From Clostridia bacterium (GTDB lineage Bacteria > Bacillota > Clostridia > Oscillospirales > Acutalibacteraceae), in contig JAFRHS010000053.1 of assembly GCA_017433225.1 (NCBI GenBank), positions 1 through 33,230 of the forward strand: a stretch of DNA of 33,230 nt. Reading direction: 5' to 3'. The stretch's first letter is position 1. Each line of letters opens with the position of its first letter. The position numbers were made by a program, and so were the translations under genes. Under the pieces are notes generated by a model. It searched no databases and was not told the DNA's origin. It was given only the letters and a program-made list of their open reading frames with translations. This document shows positions 24,681-33,175 of the stretch, one piece after another.

Positions 24681-27167
24681 ATGAACCGCGTTTGTCATAA
24701 ACTGCATCTCTTCGGCATCGTTCAGGGTGTCGGCTTCCGGCCGTTCGTGGCGCTGATCGCCGAACAGAGCGGCGTCCGCGGGAGCGTATGCAACAAGGGC
24801 CCGTACGTCGAGATCTTCGTCGGCGGCACGGAGACGCAGGTCTCCGAATTCGAGCGGCGATTGACCGGCGACGCCCCTGAGCGCTCCAGCATTTTGAAAG
24901 TGGAAACAACGGAGATCGACTCCGCGGAGTTCGATCAGATCATAAAAACACAGTTCGCCGACGGCGCGGCCGTCGACACGTCGGAAGGGGCCGAAGCCCT
25001 GACCGACAAACCGTTCCGGATCATCCAGAGCGAAAAGGTGCAGGGCGACATCTTCGTGTCCCCGGACATCGCGACGTGCCCGAAGTGCGAGCAGGAACTG
25101 TTCGACCCCTCGGACCGGCGGTACCTGCACCCGTTCATCAACTGTACGGCCTGCGGACCGCGGCTGACCATCTTAGACTCCATGCCCTACGACCGGGTGC
25201 GGACCTCCATGGCGGAGTTCCCGATGTGCCCGGACTGTGAGGCGGAGTACACGAGCCCGAAGACCCGGCGGTACCACGCCCAGCCCGTCTGTTGCAACGA
25301 CTGCGGACCGGAGCTGTACCTCGCGTACGACCGGGACGGCGAGACACTTCGCCGCAACGGCGCCCTGTTCAAGACAAGGAGCGTCATCCGGGACGGCGGC
25401 ATCGTCGCCATCAAGGGCATCGGCGGGTTCCACCTGTGCTGCGACGCCACGAACGAAGCGGCCGTCGCCCGGCTGCGGGAACTCAAGGACCGGCCGTTCA
25501 AGCCCTTCGCGGTCATGCTGAAAGACCTCGACGTCGTGAAGCGGGAATGCGTCGTCCTCGACGGCCAGGAGGAACTCCTGACCGGGCCGCAGAAGCCGAT
25601 CCTGCTCTTTGAGAAGAACACGGGAGACGATACGAAGCTGTGTCCGTCCATCGCCCCCGACAACCCGAACGTGGGCGTCATGCTGCCCTACAACCCGGTG
25701 CAGTATCTGCTGTTCCGCCACCCCGAAGACCCGGATGACCGGCCCTTCCCGGACTGCCTCGTCATGACGAGCGGCAACCCCCGGGGCGCGCCCATCTGCC
25801 GGACGGACGAGGAGGCCCTCGAGGTCCTGGCGCCGCTCTGCGACCTCATCCTGTCCCACGACCGGAAGATCCGCCTCCGTGCCGACGACTCCGTCGTCTC
25901 CTGGCACGCGGGCAGACCATACATGATCCGCCGCTCCCGCGGCTACGCGCCGCTGCCGTTCGTTGTTGGAAGTGATCGAACGCCTGCCGGACGTGGTTTC
26001 GACAAAGCCGAACCCTCGACCTCTCTGGGAATCGGCGGCGAACTCAAAAACACGTTCTGCATCGCCAAAGACAAGCTCTTCTACCCGAGCCCCTACATCG
26101 GGGATATGGCAGACCTCCGGTCGGTCGAAGCGCTGAAGGAAGCCGTGCACCGGATGGGCGATCTGCTGGAAGTGGAGCCCGACGTCATCGTCTGTGACAA
26201 GCACCCCCTGTACCACTCCTCCGAAGTGGCGAAGGAGCTTGGCGAAGAGATGGGAGTCCCGGTGCTCGAGATCCAGCACCACTACGCCCACACGCTGAGC
26301 TGCATGGCGGAGAACGACCACCTCGAACCCGTCATCGGCGTATCCTTCGACGGCACCGGCTACGGGGACGACGCCTCGATCTGGGGCGGCGAGTTCCTGC
26401 TCTGCGACGTCCATGGATTCGAACGGGCCGGCAGCCTCGAAGTGTTTCCGCAGGCCGGCGGCGATGCGTCGTCCAAAGAGGGATGGCGCATTGCGGTGAG
26501 TCTGTTGAAACAGGCGCTGGCGGCAGAAGCGGAGACCCCGGACGGGCCGCCCGCTCCGGAGCTCTCCGACCTGGTCATGAGTCTGCAGCTCTGTGATCAG
26601 ACACAGCTCTCGTTCCTCGAGGCGCAGATCGAAGGCAACATCAACTGCGTGCCGTCGACGTCGGCGGGCCGCGTCTTTGACGCCGCCTCCGCCATCCTCG
26701 GCTTCCGCCGGGAGTCGACCTGTGAAGGGGAAGCCTCGATGGTCCTCGAGTTCGCGGCGGAGCGGTACGCGAAGCGGTTCCCGGACGGGACCCCGCTCGA
26801 CGGACCAGCGTTCTTCCCCGGCGAGGAACCGGCGCCCGGCAAACCGTTCCACCTTCCGGTCGCTCCGTTCCTTCTGGACCTGGCGCTGCGAAGCCTGGAC
26901 GGTGGATCGCCCGACAAACTCGCTTATGAGTTCCACCTGTTCTTCGCGGACCTGATCCTCGACGGATGTCTCCGCTGCCGAGAACAGAGCGGCAGAAATG
27001 TTGTGGCGCTGTCAGGTGGAGTTTTCCAGAACCTGCTCCTCACGGATCTGGTCGTTCAGAAACTCGAAGATAACGACTTTACCGTACTCACCCATTCCCT
27101 GAGCGCCCCCAACGACGGAGGCATCGCCCTCGGTCAGGCACTCTACGGGATGTTCCACAAATCTTAG
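24681..27167 (+). CDS. hypF: Hydrogenase maturation carbamoyltransferase HypF
   Basis: HypF uses carbamoyl phosphate and ATP to carbamoylate the C-terminal Cys of HypE, the first step towards the cyanide ligands of [NiFe]-hydrogenase. The 828-residue product has all domains. The N-terminal acylphosphatase domain has GIVQGVGFRPF with Arg20 and a conserved Asn38. Two zinc fingers have C133/C136, C155/C158, C183/C186 and C204 or C205/C208. A YrdC-like domain and a Kae1-like domain (LEIQHHYAH, GVSFDGTGYGDD) follow. It is somewhat longer than usual (about 750-770), with extra residues near 85-110 and 430-450. The ATG at 24681 has AAGGAG about 8 bases upstream; the frame extends to 24558 through the repeat, but that part is not HypF-like. 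Confidence 0.96.
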   Translation: MNRVCHKLHLFGIVQGVGFRPFVALIAEQSGVRGSVCNKGPYVEIFVGGTETQVSEFERRLTGDAPERSSILKVETTEIDSAEFDQIIKTQFADGAAVDTSEGAEALTDKPFRIIQSEKVQGDIFVSPDIATCPKCEQELFDPSDRRYLHPFINCTACGPRLTILDSMPYDRVRTSMAEFPMCPDCEAEYTSPKTRRYHAQPVCCNDCGPELYLAYDRDGETLRRNGALFKTRSVIRDGGIVAIKGIGGFHLCCDATNEAAVARLRELKDRPFKPFAVMLKDLDVVKRECVVLDGQEELLTGPQKPILLFEKNTGDDTKLCPSIAPDNPNVGVMLPYNPVQYLLFRHPEDPDDRPFPDCLVMTSGNPRGAPICRTDEEALEVLAPLCDLILSHDRKIRLRADDSVVSWHAGRPYMIRRSRGYAPLPFVVGSDRTPAGRGFDKAEPSTSLGIGGELKNTFCIAKDKLFYPSPYIGDMADLRSVEALKEAVHRMGDLLEVEPDVIVCDKHPLYHSSEVAKELGEEMGVPVLEIQHHYAHTLSCMAENDHLEPVIGVSFDGTGYGDDASIWGGEFLLCDVHGFERAGSLEVFPQAGGDASSKEGWRIAVSLLKQALAAEAETPDGPPAPELSDLVMSLQLCDQTQLSFLEAQIEGNINCVPSTSAGRVFDAASAILGFRRESTCEGEASMVLEFAAERYAKRFPDGTPLDGPAFFPGEEPAPGKPFHLPVAPFLLDLALRSLDGGSPDKLAYEFHLFFADLILDGCLRCREQSGRNVVALSGGVFQNLLLTDLVVQKLEDNDFTVLTHSLSAPNDGGIALGQALYGMFHKS

Positions 27168-27178
27168 GAGGTATACAT

Positions 27179-27400
27179 ATGTGTGTAGGATTACCTGCGA
27201 AAGTAATGGATACTCATGACGGTGTGGCCGTCATCAATGCCGGAGGCGCGGAGCGCGAGGTCTCTTCCGAGATGATCGCGGACTTGGCGCCCGGCGACTA
27301 TGTCATGGTCCATGCGGGCATGGCCATCGCGAAGATCACCGGCGATGACGAGACGCAGGCCGAAGACATCATGGACGAACTGGAGGACCTGCTCTCATGA
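27179..27400 (+). CDS. hypC: Hydrogenase maturation chaperone HypC
   Basis: This 73-residue small beta-barrel chaperone has the diagnostic start MCVGLPAKV; Cys2 helps hold the Fe(CN)2CO unit with HypD. AGGAGG stands 8 bases before the ATG. The stop overlaps the hypD start (ATGA, 27397-27400). The C-terminal acidic tail is typical. Confidence 0.96.
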   Translation: MCVGLPAKVMDTHDGVAVINAGGAEREVSSEMIADLAPGDYVMVHAGMAIAKITGDDETQAEDIMDELEDLLS

Positions 27401-28464
27401 GTGACGTCAAAAAATCCGCGGCCGAGAAGGCGGCGGAGATCATACAGAACTATGACGGGCCGCCGATCCGCATCATGGAGGTCTGCGGCACGCATACCCA
27501 CGACATCTTCCGGCTCGGCATCCGCAACCTGCTCCCGGAAAACATCCGGCTCATCTCCGGGCCCGGCTGTCCCGTGTGTGTCACCCCGGTGGGGTACATC
27601 GACGAGGCGGTCTGGCTCGCGCTGGAGAAAGGCTGTACACTCTGCACCTTCGGCGACCTCATCAAGGTCCCGGGCACGGAGATGTCCCTCGCCGGCGCCC
27701 GCGCCAGGGGAGCGAAGGTCGACATGGTCTACTCGCCCATCGACGCCGTCGACTACGCGGAAGCGCATCCGGGCGAGCAGGTCGTGTTCCTCGCCGTCGG
27801 GTTCGAGACCACGACGCCGGCCTCCTGTGTCGCGGTCCGCAAGGCGAAGGAGAAGGGCCTTTCCAACTTCTCCCTGCTCACCGCCAACAAGACGATGGAC
27901 AACGCGTACCTCGCCCTCAAAGGTTCGGCGGACGCGTTCCTGTACCCCGGCCACGTCTCCATCCTCACCGGCATGGGCGTCTATGAGCGCCTGCGGGACG
28001 GGCACGGCATGTCCGGCGTCGTCTGCGGGTTCACCGGACCGGAGATCCTGACCGCGCTGGCCGTCATCATCAAAGGCCTGCAAAAGGGCGAACCGTTCTG
28101 CGCGAACGCGTACCCCCGCGTCGTCACGGCGGAGGGCAGTCCGGAGGGACGGGAGCTCATCGCCGACACGATGGAGCCCGTCGACACCGAATGGCGCGGT
28201 CTCGGGGTCATCCCGCAGTCCGGCCTGAAACTCCGCGACGAGTACGCGGCCTTCGATGCCCGCCTCAAGTTCGGCATCCCGAACATGGAGGGGCGCGCGA
28301 ACCCGGCCTGCCGCTGCGGCGAGGTCCTGCAGGGCAAGATCCGCCCGGACCAGTGCCCTTGCTTTGGCAAAGCCTGCGTCCCGGAGCACCCGGTCGGCGC
28401 CTGCATGGTGTCCGATGAAGGCGCGTGTTCCGCGTTCTACATGTATGGAGGAGAACAACTATGA
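27397..28464 (+). CDS. hypD: Hydrogenase maturation iron-cyanide scaffold HypD
   Basis: HypD, with HypC, assembles the Fe(CN)2CO moiety and carries a [4Fe-4S] cluster. The 355-residue product has EVCGTHTH with the essential Cys30, GPGCPVCVTP with C58/C61, and the C-terminal cluster region CRCGEVLQG...CPCFGKACVPEHPVGACMVS with the conserved cysteines. The length is normal. It overlaps hypC and hypE by 4 bases each, a tight translational coupling. Confidence 0.97.
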   Translation: MSDVKKSAAEKAAEIIQNYDGPPIRIMEVCGTHTHDIFRLGIRNLLPENIRLISGPGCPVCVTPVGYIDEAVWLALEKGCTLCTFGDLIKVPGTEMSLAGARARGAKVDMVYSPIDAVDYAEAHPGEQVVFLAVGFETTTPASCVAVRKAKEKGLSNFSLLTANKTMDNAYLALKGSADAFLYPGHVSILTGMGVYERLRDGHGMSGVVCGFTGPEILTALAVIIKGLQKGEPFCANAYPRVVTAEGSPEGRELIADTMEPVDTEWRGLGVIPQSGLKLRDEYAAFDARLKFGIPNMEGRANPACRCGEVLQGKIRPDQCPCFGKACVPEHPVGACMVSDEGACSAFYMYGGEQL

Positions 28465-29465
28465 ACGAGACCATCACTCTGGCTCACGGGTCCGGCGGCC
28501 GTCAAACCAACGAACTCATCGCGAGCCTGTTCAAAAAGTATTTCGACAACGACCTTCTGACCGCGGACGACGCCGCCGTCCTGCCGCGCCCCGAGGGCAG
28601 ACTTTCCATGTCCACCGACGGGTTCATCGTCTCCCCGGCGGAGTTCCCCGGCGGGAACATCGGCAAGCTGTCCATCTGCGGGACGGTCAACGACATCGCC
28701 TGCATGGGCGCGAAGCCCCTGTACCTCACCTGCGGGTTCGTCATCGAGGAAGGCTTCGAGACCGCGCGGCTCGAGCGCATCGTCGAAGCCATGGCGAAGA
28801 CCTGCAAGGAGGTCGGCGTGAAAATCGTCGCCGGTGACACCAAGGTGGCCGGCAAGGGCCAGGTCGACGGCGTGTTCATCACGACCACCGGCATCGGAGT
28901 CATCCCGGATGACGTGAACGTCGGCGGTGCCTGCGCGAAGCCCGGTGACTGCATCATCGTCTCGGGCGACGTCGGCCGCCACGGCTGCACGATCCTGCTC
29001 GAGCGCAACGAATTCAAGATCAAAGCGGACGTCACCTCCGACTGCGCCCCCCTGTCCTCCGCGGTCGACGCGCTCATGGGCGTCACCCATGACCTGCACG
29101 TCGTCCGGGACGCCACGCGCGGCGGCGTCGGCACGGTCCTCTACGAGATCGCCGACCAGGCCGGCGTGGGCATCGAGCTGAACGACAAAGATATCCCAGT
29201 CGACGAGACCGTTCAGGGCGTCTGCGACATGCTCGGCCTGAACCCCCTGTACCTCGCCTGCGAGGGGCGCCTCGTCATAGTAGCGCCGTCTGAATATGCT
29301 GAGGACCTCGTGAAGGCGCTCCGTACATCGCCCTATGGAGAAAAGGCCGCCGTCATCGGCCGGGTGACGGAGTCGAACCCCGGCAAAGTCGTCATGAAGA
29401 CCTCCATCGGAACGAAGACCATCCTGCCGCTGCCCGGCGGAGAACTGCTGCCCCGCATCTGCTGA
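28461..29465 (+). CDS. hypE: Hydrogenase maturation protein HypE (thiocyanate-forming)
   Basis: HypE accepts the carbamoyl group from HypF on its C-terminal cysteine and dehydrates it with ATP to a thiocyanate that donates CN to HypCD. The 334-residue product has the N-terminal LAHGSGGRQT motif, PurM-like ATP-binding elements (DDAAVL, GDTKV, RDATRGG) and the exact diagnostic C-terminus PRIC, with Cys334 as last residue. All of this predicts an active enzyme. The start ATG at 28461 overlaps the hypD stop, with GGAGGAG upstream. HypA and HypB (nickel insertion) are absent around this operon. Confidence 0.97.
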   Translation: MNETITLAHGSGGRQTNELIASLFKKYFDNDLLTADDAAVLPRPEGRLSMSTDGFIVSPAEFPGGNIGKLSICGTVNDIACMGAKPLYLTCGFVIEEGFETARLERIVEAMAKTCKEVGVKIVAGDTKVAGKGQVDGVFITTTGIGVIPDDVNVGGACAKPGDCIIVSGDVGRHGCTILLERNEFKIKADVTSDCAPLSSAVDALMGVTHDLHVVRDATRGGVGTVLYEIADQAGVGIELNDKDIPVDETVQGVCDMLGLNPLYLACEGRLVIVAPSEYAEDLVKALRTSPYGEKAAVIGRVTESNPGKVVMKTSIGTKTILPLPGGELLPRIC

Positions 29466-29484
29466 CCGCCAACGAGGAATGACT

Positions 29485-32250
29485 ATGACCACCAAACTTG
29501 CTGCCAACTGGCCGTACAAGCCCGGCCTCGAATACACCCCGCCCGCTCGCGGGACGTGGACCATCGCCCATACTCCTCTGCTCGTACCGGAGAGTGTGGA
29601 GGTCTACGTCTGCCCGGAGAGCTGTCTGCGGGGCGTCTCCCTGTCCGCCGCGGAGTTCGGCGGCCTCGGCACCCGGTTCTCGCTGGTCGTCGTCGAGGAG
29701 GAGGACTGGATCCGCTCCCGCATGGAGCCCCTCTTCATCGAGGGCGTGTCCGACCTGCTCCGGCAGCGGTATGAGCGGGACGGGAAGTACCCGCCGATCT
29801 GCTTCGTCTTCAACTCCTGCATGCACCAGTTCATGGACACGAACATGGCGCTCATCTTCCGCAAACTCGAAGAGCGCTTCCCGGACGTCCTCTTCGTCGA
29901 GGGCAACATGAACTGCACCATGCGCACGACCCAGACCCACTACGAGGCCGCCACCAACCGGGCTCTGTACAAGGGCCTGCTGCCGGTGGGCGATGTACAC
30001 CGCCATGCTCCGGAAGCGCCGTTCAAGGCGATCAACGTCATCGGGAATTACTTCGCGATCGACCCGTCTTCGGAGCTGCTGGAACTGCTCGGCTTCGCAG
30101 GGTACCGGGTCAACGACCTGCCCCGGGTGAAGACGTACGACGAGTACCAGCAGATGGCGGACGCCTCTTTGAACATTTACACCCACCCCTTCGGGAGGAC
30201 TGCCTGTGAAGACCTGAAGAAGCGGCTCGGGACTCCGTTCCTGGAAGTGCCGTACTGCTGGGACTTCACGGAGATCGACCGGACGGAACGGGCTGTGCTG
30301 GAGAAGGTCGCGACGGCGATCAATGCCTCCGGGGCCGGTGAACGCGTCGGGCTGACGCCCATTGTCCGGGAAGGGCTCTTAGACTCTTACAAAAAAGAAG
30401 CCGAACAGGCGCTGGCGGAGACCGCCGCGAAACTGTCCGGCTGGAATATTACGATCGATGCCGCGGCCACGCCCCGGCCCTTCGGACTGGCGGCTCTGCT
30501 GGAGTCCCACGGTTTCACGGTCACCTGTGTGTACGCGGACGCCTGCGGTCCTCTCGATGAGGATGCGAAGGCGCAGTGGGAGACCCTCGCCGCGGAGCAC
30601 GGGCATGAGGCGACGACGCTTCCGATGATCGACTGGAGAATGCGTCAGATGCCCTTTGGAGACGGTTCGGGCGAAGACGGCAAGTTCCTCGCCATCGGGC
30701 AGAAAGCCGCTTATTACAGCAACACAGGCCATTTTGTGAACCTCATCTACCAGTCCGGTCTCCTCGGGTTCCGCGGAGTCACGAAACTCTGCGCTCTGAT
30801 GCGGGACGCGGCGGAAAACCGGAAAGATACCGAAGCCGTTTTGTCCGAGAAAGCCATCGGCTCGACGGCGGTCGTCGCTGAAGGGCTGGCCCGCGCGAAA
30901 AAGGGCTCTGCTGGTTGTTCCTGTGACGAAACGCCGGAAAAACCATCCGTAGATCGCCCCAAAGAGGCCGACCAGGCCTCTCTCTATGCGGTCAACTACT
31001 CGTCTGACCTCAGCGGTGTGTGCTCTGCGCTCTACGAACTCGGCGGGCTCCTTGTCATGCACGACGCGTCCGGGTGCAACTCCACCTACGCGACCCACGA
31101 CGAGCCCCGGTGGTACGGCTCCGACAGCCTCATCTTCATCTCGGGGCTGCGGGAGTACGATGCCATTCTGGGCAACGATGAGAAGTACATCTCCGATGTC
31201 GTCGAAGCGGCGAAAGAGACCGACCCGAAGTTCATTGCGGTGTTCGGTTCGCCCATCGCGGCCATGACCGGCACGGACTTCAAGGGTGTGGCCCGGGTCA
31301 TCGAGAAGCGGTCCGGCATCCCGACCCTGCACTTCGACACGTCCGGCATGCACACTTACCAGGCCGGCATGCGGCAGGCGTTCCGCGCGCTGGCGGAACG
31401 GTTAGTGGAGGAGCCTGTTTCGGAGACACCGGAGGACCTCGCCATCGACTGCGAAGCCGGCCGCTGTTATTTCGACGCGAAGTCGGACGCGATCATCGAA
31501 AAACAAAAGCGCCAGACCTCTGACGCTTCTCTGAAAGTGAATTTGCTTGGACTGACGCCCCTCGACTTCTCGGTCGTCGGGAACGTGGAGGCGCTCCTCG
31601 ACTGGTGCGCTGACAACCACTTCGATGTGGTGTCCTCCTGGGCGATGAACACATCTCTGGAGGCCATCGCCCGCTCCGCGGAAGCGGACGTCAACCTTGT
31701 GCTGTCCTCCACCGCCCTCGATGCCGCCAAAGTGCTTCAGGAACGCTTTGGCACGCCATACGTAGTCGGGCTCCCGATGGGCGACGCCGCCTGCGGCCGG
31801 ATCGCCGACCTTTTGAAGGAAGCTGCGCTGACCGGGGAAAGCAAGTACCTGTGGAACGCAAACGAGGAAGGTGTCCCCTCGATCGACACTTCTGACGAAA
31901 GTACGCGAAAGGCCCTCATCATCGGGGAGCCGGTGTACGCCGCAAGCCTGCGGTGGGTCCTGGAACAGGACGATCCCGCCTCGGGCATCCGGGTCCTCTG
32001 CCCCCTCGAAGACCCCTGCGGGTGTCTCCGAGCCACGGACCTGCAGAGCTGGCGCGAGCCGGTCATCAAGGCGGCGCTCGCGGAAGCGGACGTCATCTAT
32101 GCAGACCCCCTGTACCGGAATCTGCTGCCCGCCGGAAGCCTGGAGGGTACATCGCCCAAAGAATTTCACGACGTGCCTTCCGAAAACTACTCCGGCCGCA
32201 TGTACCGGGACCGCATCCCGGTCTTCCTCGGCCCGAACTTCAAGCCTTAA
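29485..32250 (+). CDS. Fused D-like and K-like nitrogenase component-1 protein
   Basis: This 921-residue protein joins two component-1 modules. The D-like half (about 1-470) aligns with the protein at 22104-23378: PESCLRG (Cys47) matches PNACGRN, and FNSCMHQFMDTN (Cys112) matches ITCVDALLGTD. The equivalent of the first cysteine (Cys27 there) is missing. A linker with CSC (478-480) leads to the K-like half (about 495-921). There, GVCSALYELGG (Cys513) and DASGCNSTYATHDEPRW (Cys531) match the protein at 23375-24541. The architecture is that of a covalently joined NifDK/NifEN-like heterodimer. I chose the ATG at 29485 because GAGG has 7-base spacing; an ATG at 29479 would have 1. It starts 19 bases after hypE. 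It could be a second enzyme, or a scaffold for the separate pair. Substrate is unknown. Confidence 0.85.
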   Translation: MTTKLAANWPYKPGLEYTPPARGTWTIAHTPLLVPESVEVYVCPESCLRGVSLSAAEFGGLGTRFSLVVVEEEDWIRSRMEPLFIEGVSDLLRQRYERDGKYPPICFVFNSCMHQFMDTNMALIFRKLEERFPDVLFVEGNMNCTMRTTQTHYEAATNRALYKGLLPVGDVHRHAPEAPFKAINVIGNYFAIDPSSELLELLGFAGYRVNDLPRVKTYDEYQQMADASLNIYTHPFGRTACEDLKKRLGTPFLEVPYCWDFTEIDRTERAVLEKVATAINASGAGERVGLTPIVREGLLDSYKKEAEQALAETAAKLSGWNITIDAAATPRPFGLAALLESHGFTVTCVYADACGPLDEDAKAQWETLAAEHGHEATTLPMIDWRMRQMPFGDGSGEDGKFLAIGQKAAYYSNTGHFVNLIYQSGLLGFRGVTKLCALMRDAAENRKDTEAVLSEKAIGSTAVVAEGLARAKKGSAGCSCDETPEKPSVDRPKEADQASLYAVNYSSDLSGVCSALYELGGLLVMHDASGCNSTYATHDEPRWYGSDSLIFISGLREYDAILGNDEKYISDVVEAAKETDPKFIAVFGSPIAAMTGTDFKGVARVIEKRSGIPTLHFDTSGMHTYQAGMRQAFRALAERLVEEPVSETPEDLAIDCEAGRCYFDAKSDAIIEKQKRQTSDASLKVNLLGLTPLDFSVVGNVEALLDWCADNHFDVVSSWAMNTSLEAIARSAEADVNLVLSSTALDAAKVLQERFGTPYVVGLPMGDAACGRIADLLKEAALTGESKYLWNANEEGVPSIDTSDESTRKALIIGEPVYAASLRWVLEQDDPASGIRVLCPLEDPCGCLRATDLQSWREPVIKAALAEADVIYADPLYRNLLPAGSLEGTSPKEFHDVPSENYSGRMYRDRIPVFLGPNFKP

Positions 32251-32819
32251 GAGAGGTCCTCACGAGACATGGCGTCCAGTTCCAGACGCATCAACACCAG
32301 TTCCTGCCAGCCGCCCGTCCTGGAGCGAAAGCCTTTGAGGTTTCGGCCATACTCTTCGAATCCCACACTTTTGTAAAGCGAAAGGGCAGCACCGTTCTCC
32401 GCCACGACCTCCAGTTCCAGCTGGGTATAACCGGCCATTTTGGCACACGCGATGCACGCCTCCGTCAAAGCCCGACCGATGCCCAGCCCCCAATACGCCT
32501 GATCGACTCCGATACCGAATTCTGCCCGGTGTCGGAGTTTTTCTTTTCTGCCGACACAGCCGATCCCGGCCGAGCCCACGACGCATCCGTCGACCTCCGC
32601 AAGAAGTTCGATTTCATCGGCACTGTCTGTCTTTCTCCGCAGCAGCTCCGCTTCGTCCTCAGCGGTATAGCTGTGCTCCTCCGGATATGTGAGTAGAAAA
32701 TCCGTCTGTGCATGGGTGACGTTGAAGATATTGAGCAGCGCCTGCCCGTCCTCCGCCGTTCCGTTTCGCAGCGTGCATGCTCTGCCGTCCTTCAGGGTAA
32801 TGGTTTTATGATACTCCAT
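32247..32819 (-). CDS. GNAT-family N-acetyltransferase
   Basis: This 190-residue product is probably an acetyl-CoA-dependent acetyltransferase. Motif A, with QAYWGLGIGRALTEA (about 112-126), gives the acetyl-CoA pyrophosphate loop, and LYKSVGFEEYGR gives the C-terminal motif B. The acceptor cannot be deduced. The ATG at 32819 (MEYHK) follows AAGGAAGGA. It is the second gene of a minus-strand pair, 17 bases after the DUF3795 gene. Its stop codon overlaps, on the opposite strand, the stop of the component-1 fusion gene (32247-32250). No terminator lies between them. Confidence 0.9.
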   Translation of the reverse strand: MEYHKTITLKDGRACTLRNGTAEDGQALLNIFNVTHAQTDFLLTYPEEHSYTAEDEAELLRRKTDSADEIELLAEVDGCVVGSAGIGCVGRKEKLRHRAEFGIGVDQAYWGLGIGRALTEACIACAKMAGYTQLELEVVAENGAALSLYKSVGFEEYGRNLKGFRSRTGGWQELVLMRLELDAMSREDLS

Positions 32820-32836
32820 CTGGTCCTTCCTTCTGT

Positions 32837-33175
32837 TCAAATACCTGTTTTCAGGCGTTTCAAAGCGTCTGCGTTGTTCCCGGTGATCGCGCCTAGCTTC
32901 TCACAGCGCTCCATTTCCCCGCAGCCGCCGCAGGTCTCCAGGCCTTTCCCCATGGCACACTGACGGATCGGACAGAGCGATTCGCAGTAGGGCGTCTTGA
33001 CCCCGTCGATCCGGCAGCCGAGGCAATTGATCATCTCAGCCGTAATCTCCACACCGTTCAGTTCAGACCACTCCTCAGCGACTCTCTGGCGCAGCGCATC
33101 ATCATTGTTCACGGTTGCAAGACGTGCCTCACACGTCTCACAATCCAGACCACAATAGGCGATATATTCATTCAT
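32837..33175 (-). CDS. Cysteine-rich DUF3795-type protein
   Basis: This 112-residue protein has eleven cysteines, in YCGLDCETC (7-15), NCLGC, YCESLCPIRQC and ETCGGCGEMERC. The start IAYCGLDCETC is typical of DUF3795 proteins, whose function is unknown; metal or iron-sulfur binding is likely from the cysteines. The ATG at 33175 is preceded by GAGGAGG about 8 bases upstream, which decides against the longer frame to 33223. It precedes the acetyltransferase gene by 17 bases and is probably co-transcribed with it. Confidence 0.85.
   Translation of the reverse strand: MNEYIAYCGLDCETCEARLATVNNDDALRQRVAEEWSELNGVEITAEMINCLGCRIDGVKTPYCESLCPIRQCAMGKGLETCGGCGEMERCEKLGAITGNNADALKRLKTGI

Noticed and set aside
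21355-32250. A true nitrogen-fixation (nif) cluster
   Set aside because: There is no nifB, nifE/N pair with classical features, nifU/S/V or molybdate genes. The D-like protein is short, and FeMo-cofactor ligands could not be identified. Nitrogenase-like is the safe name.
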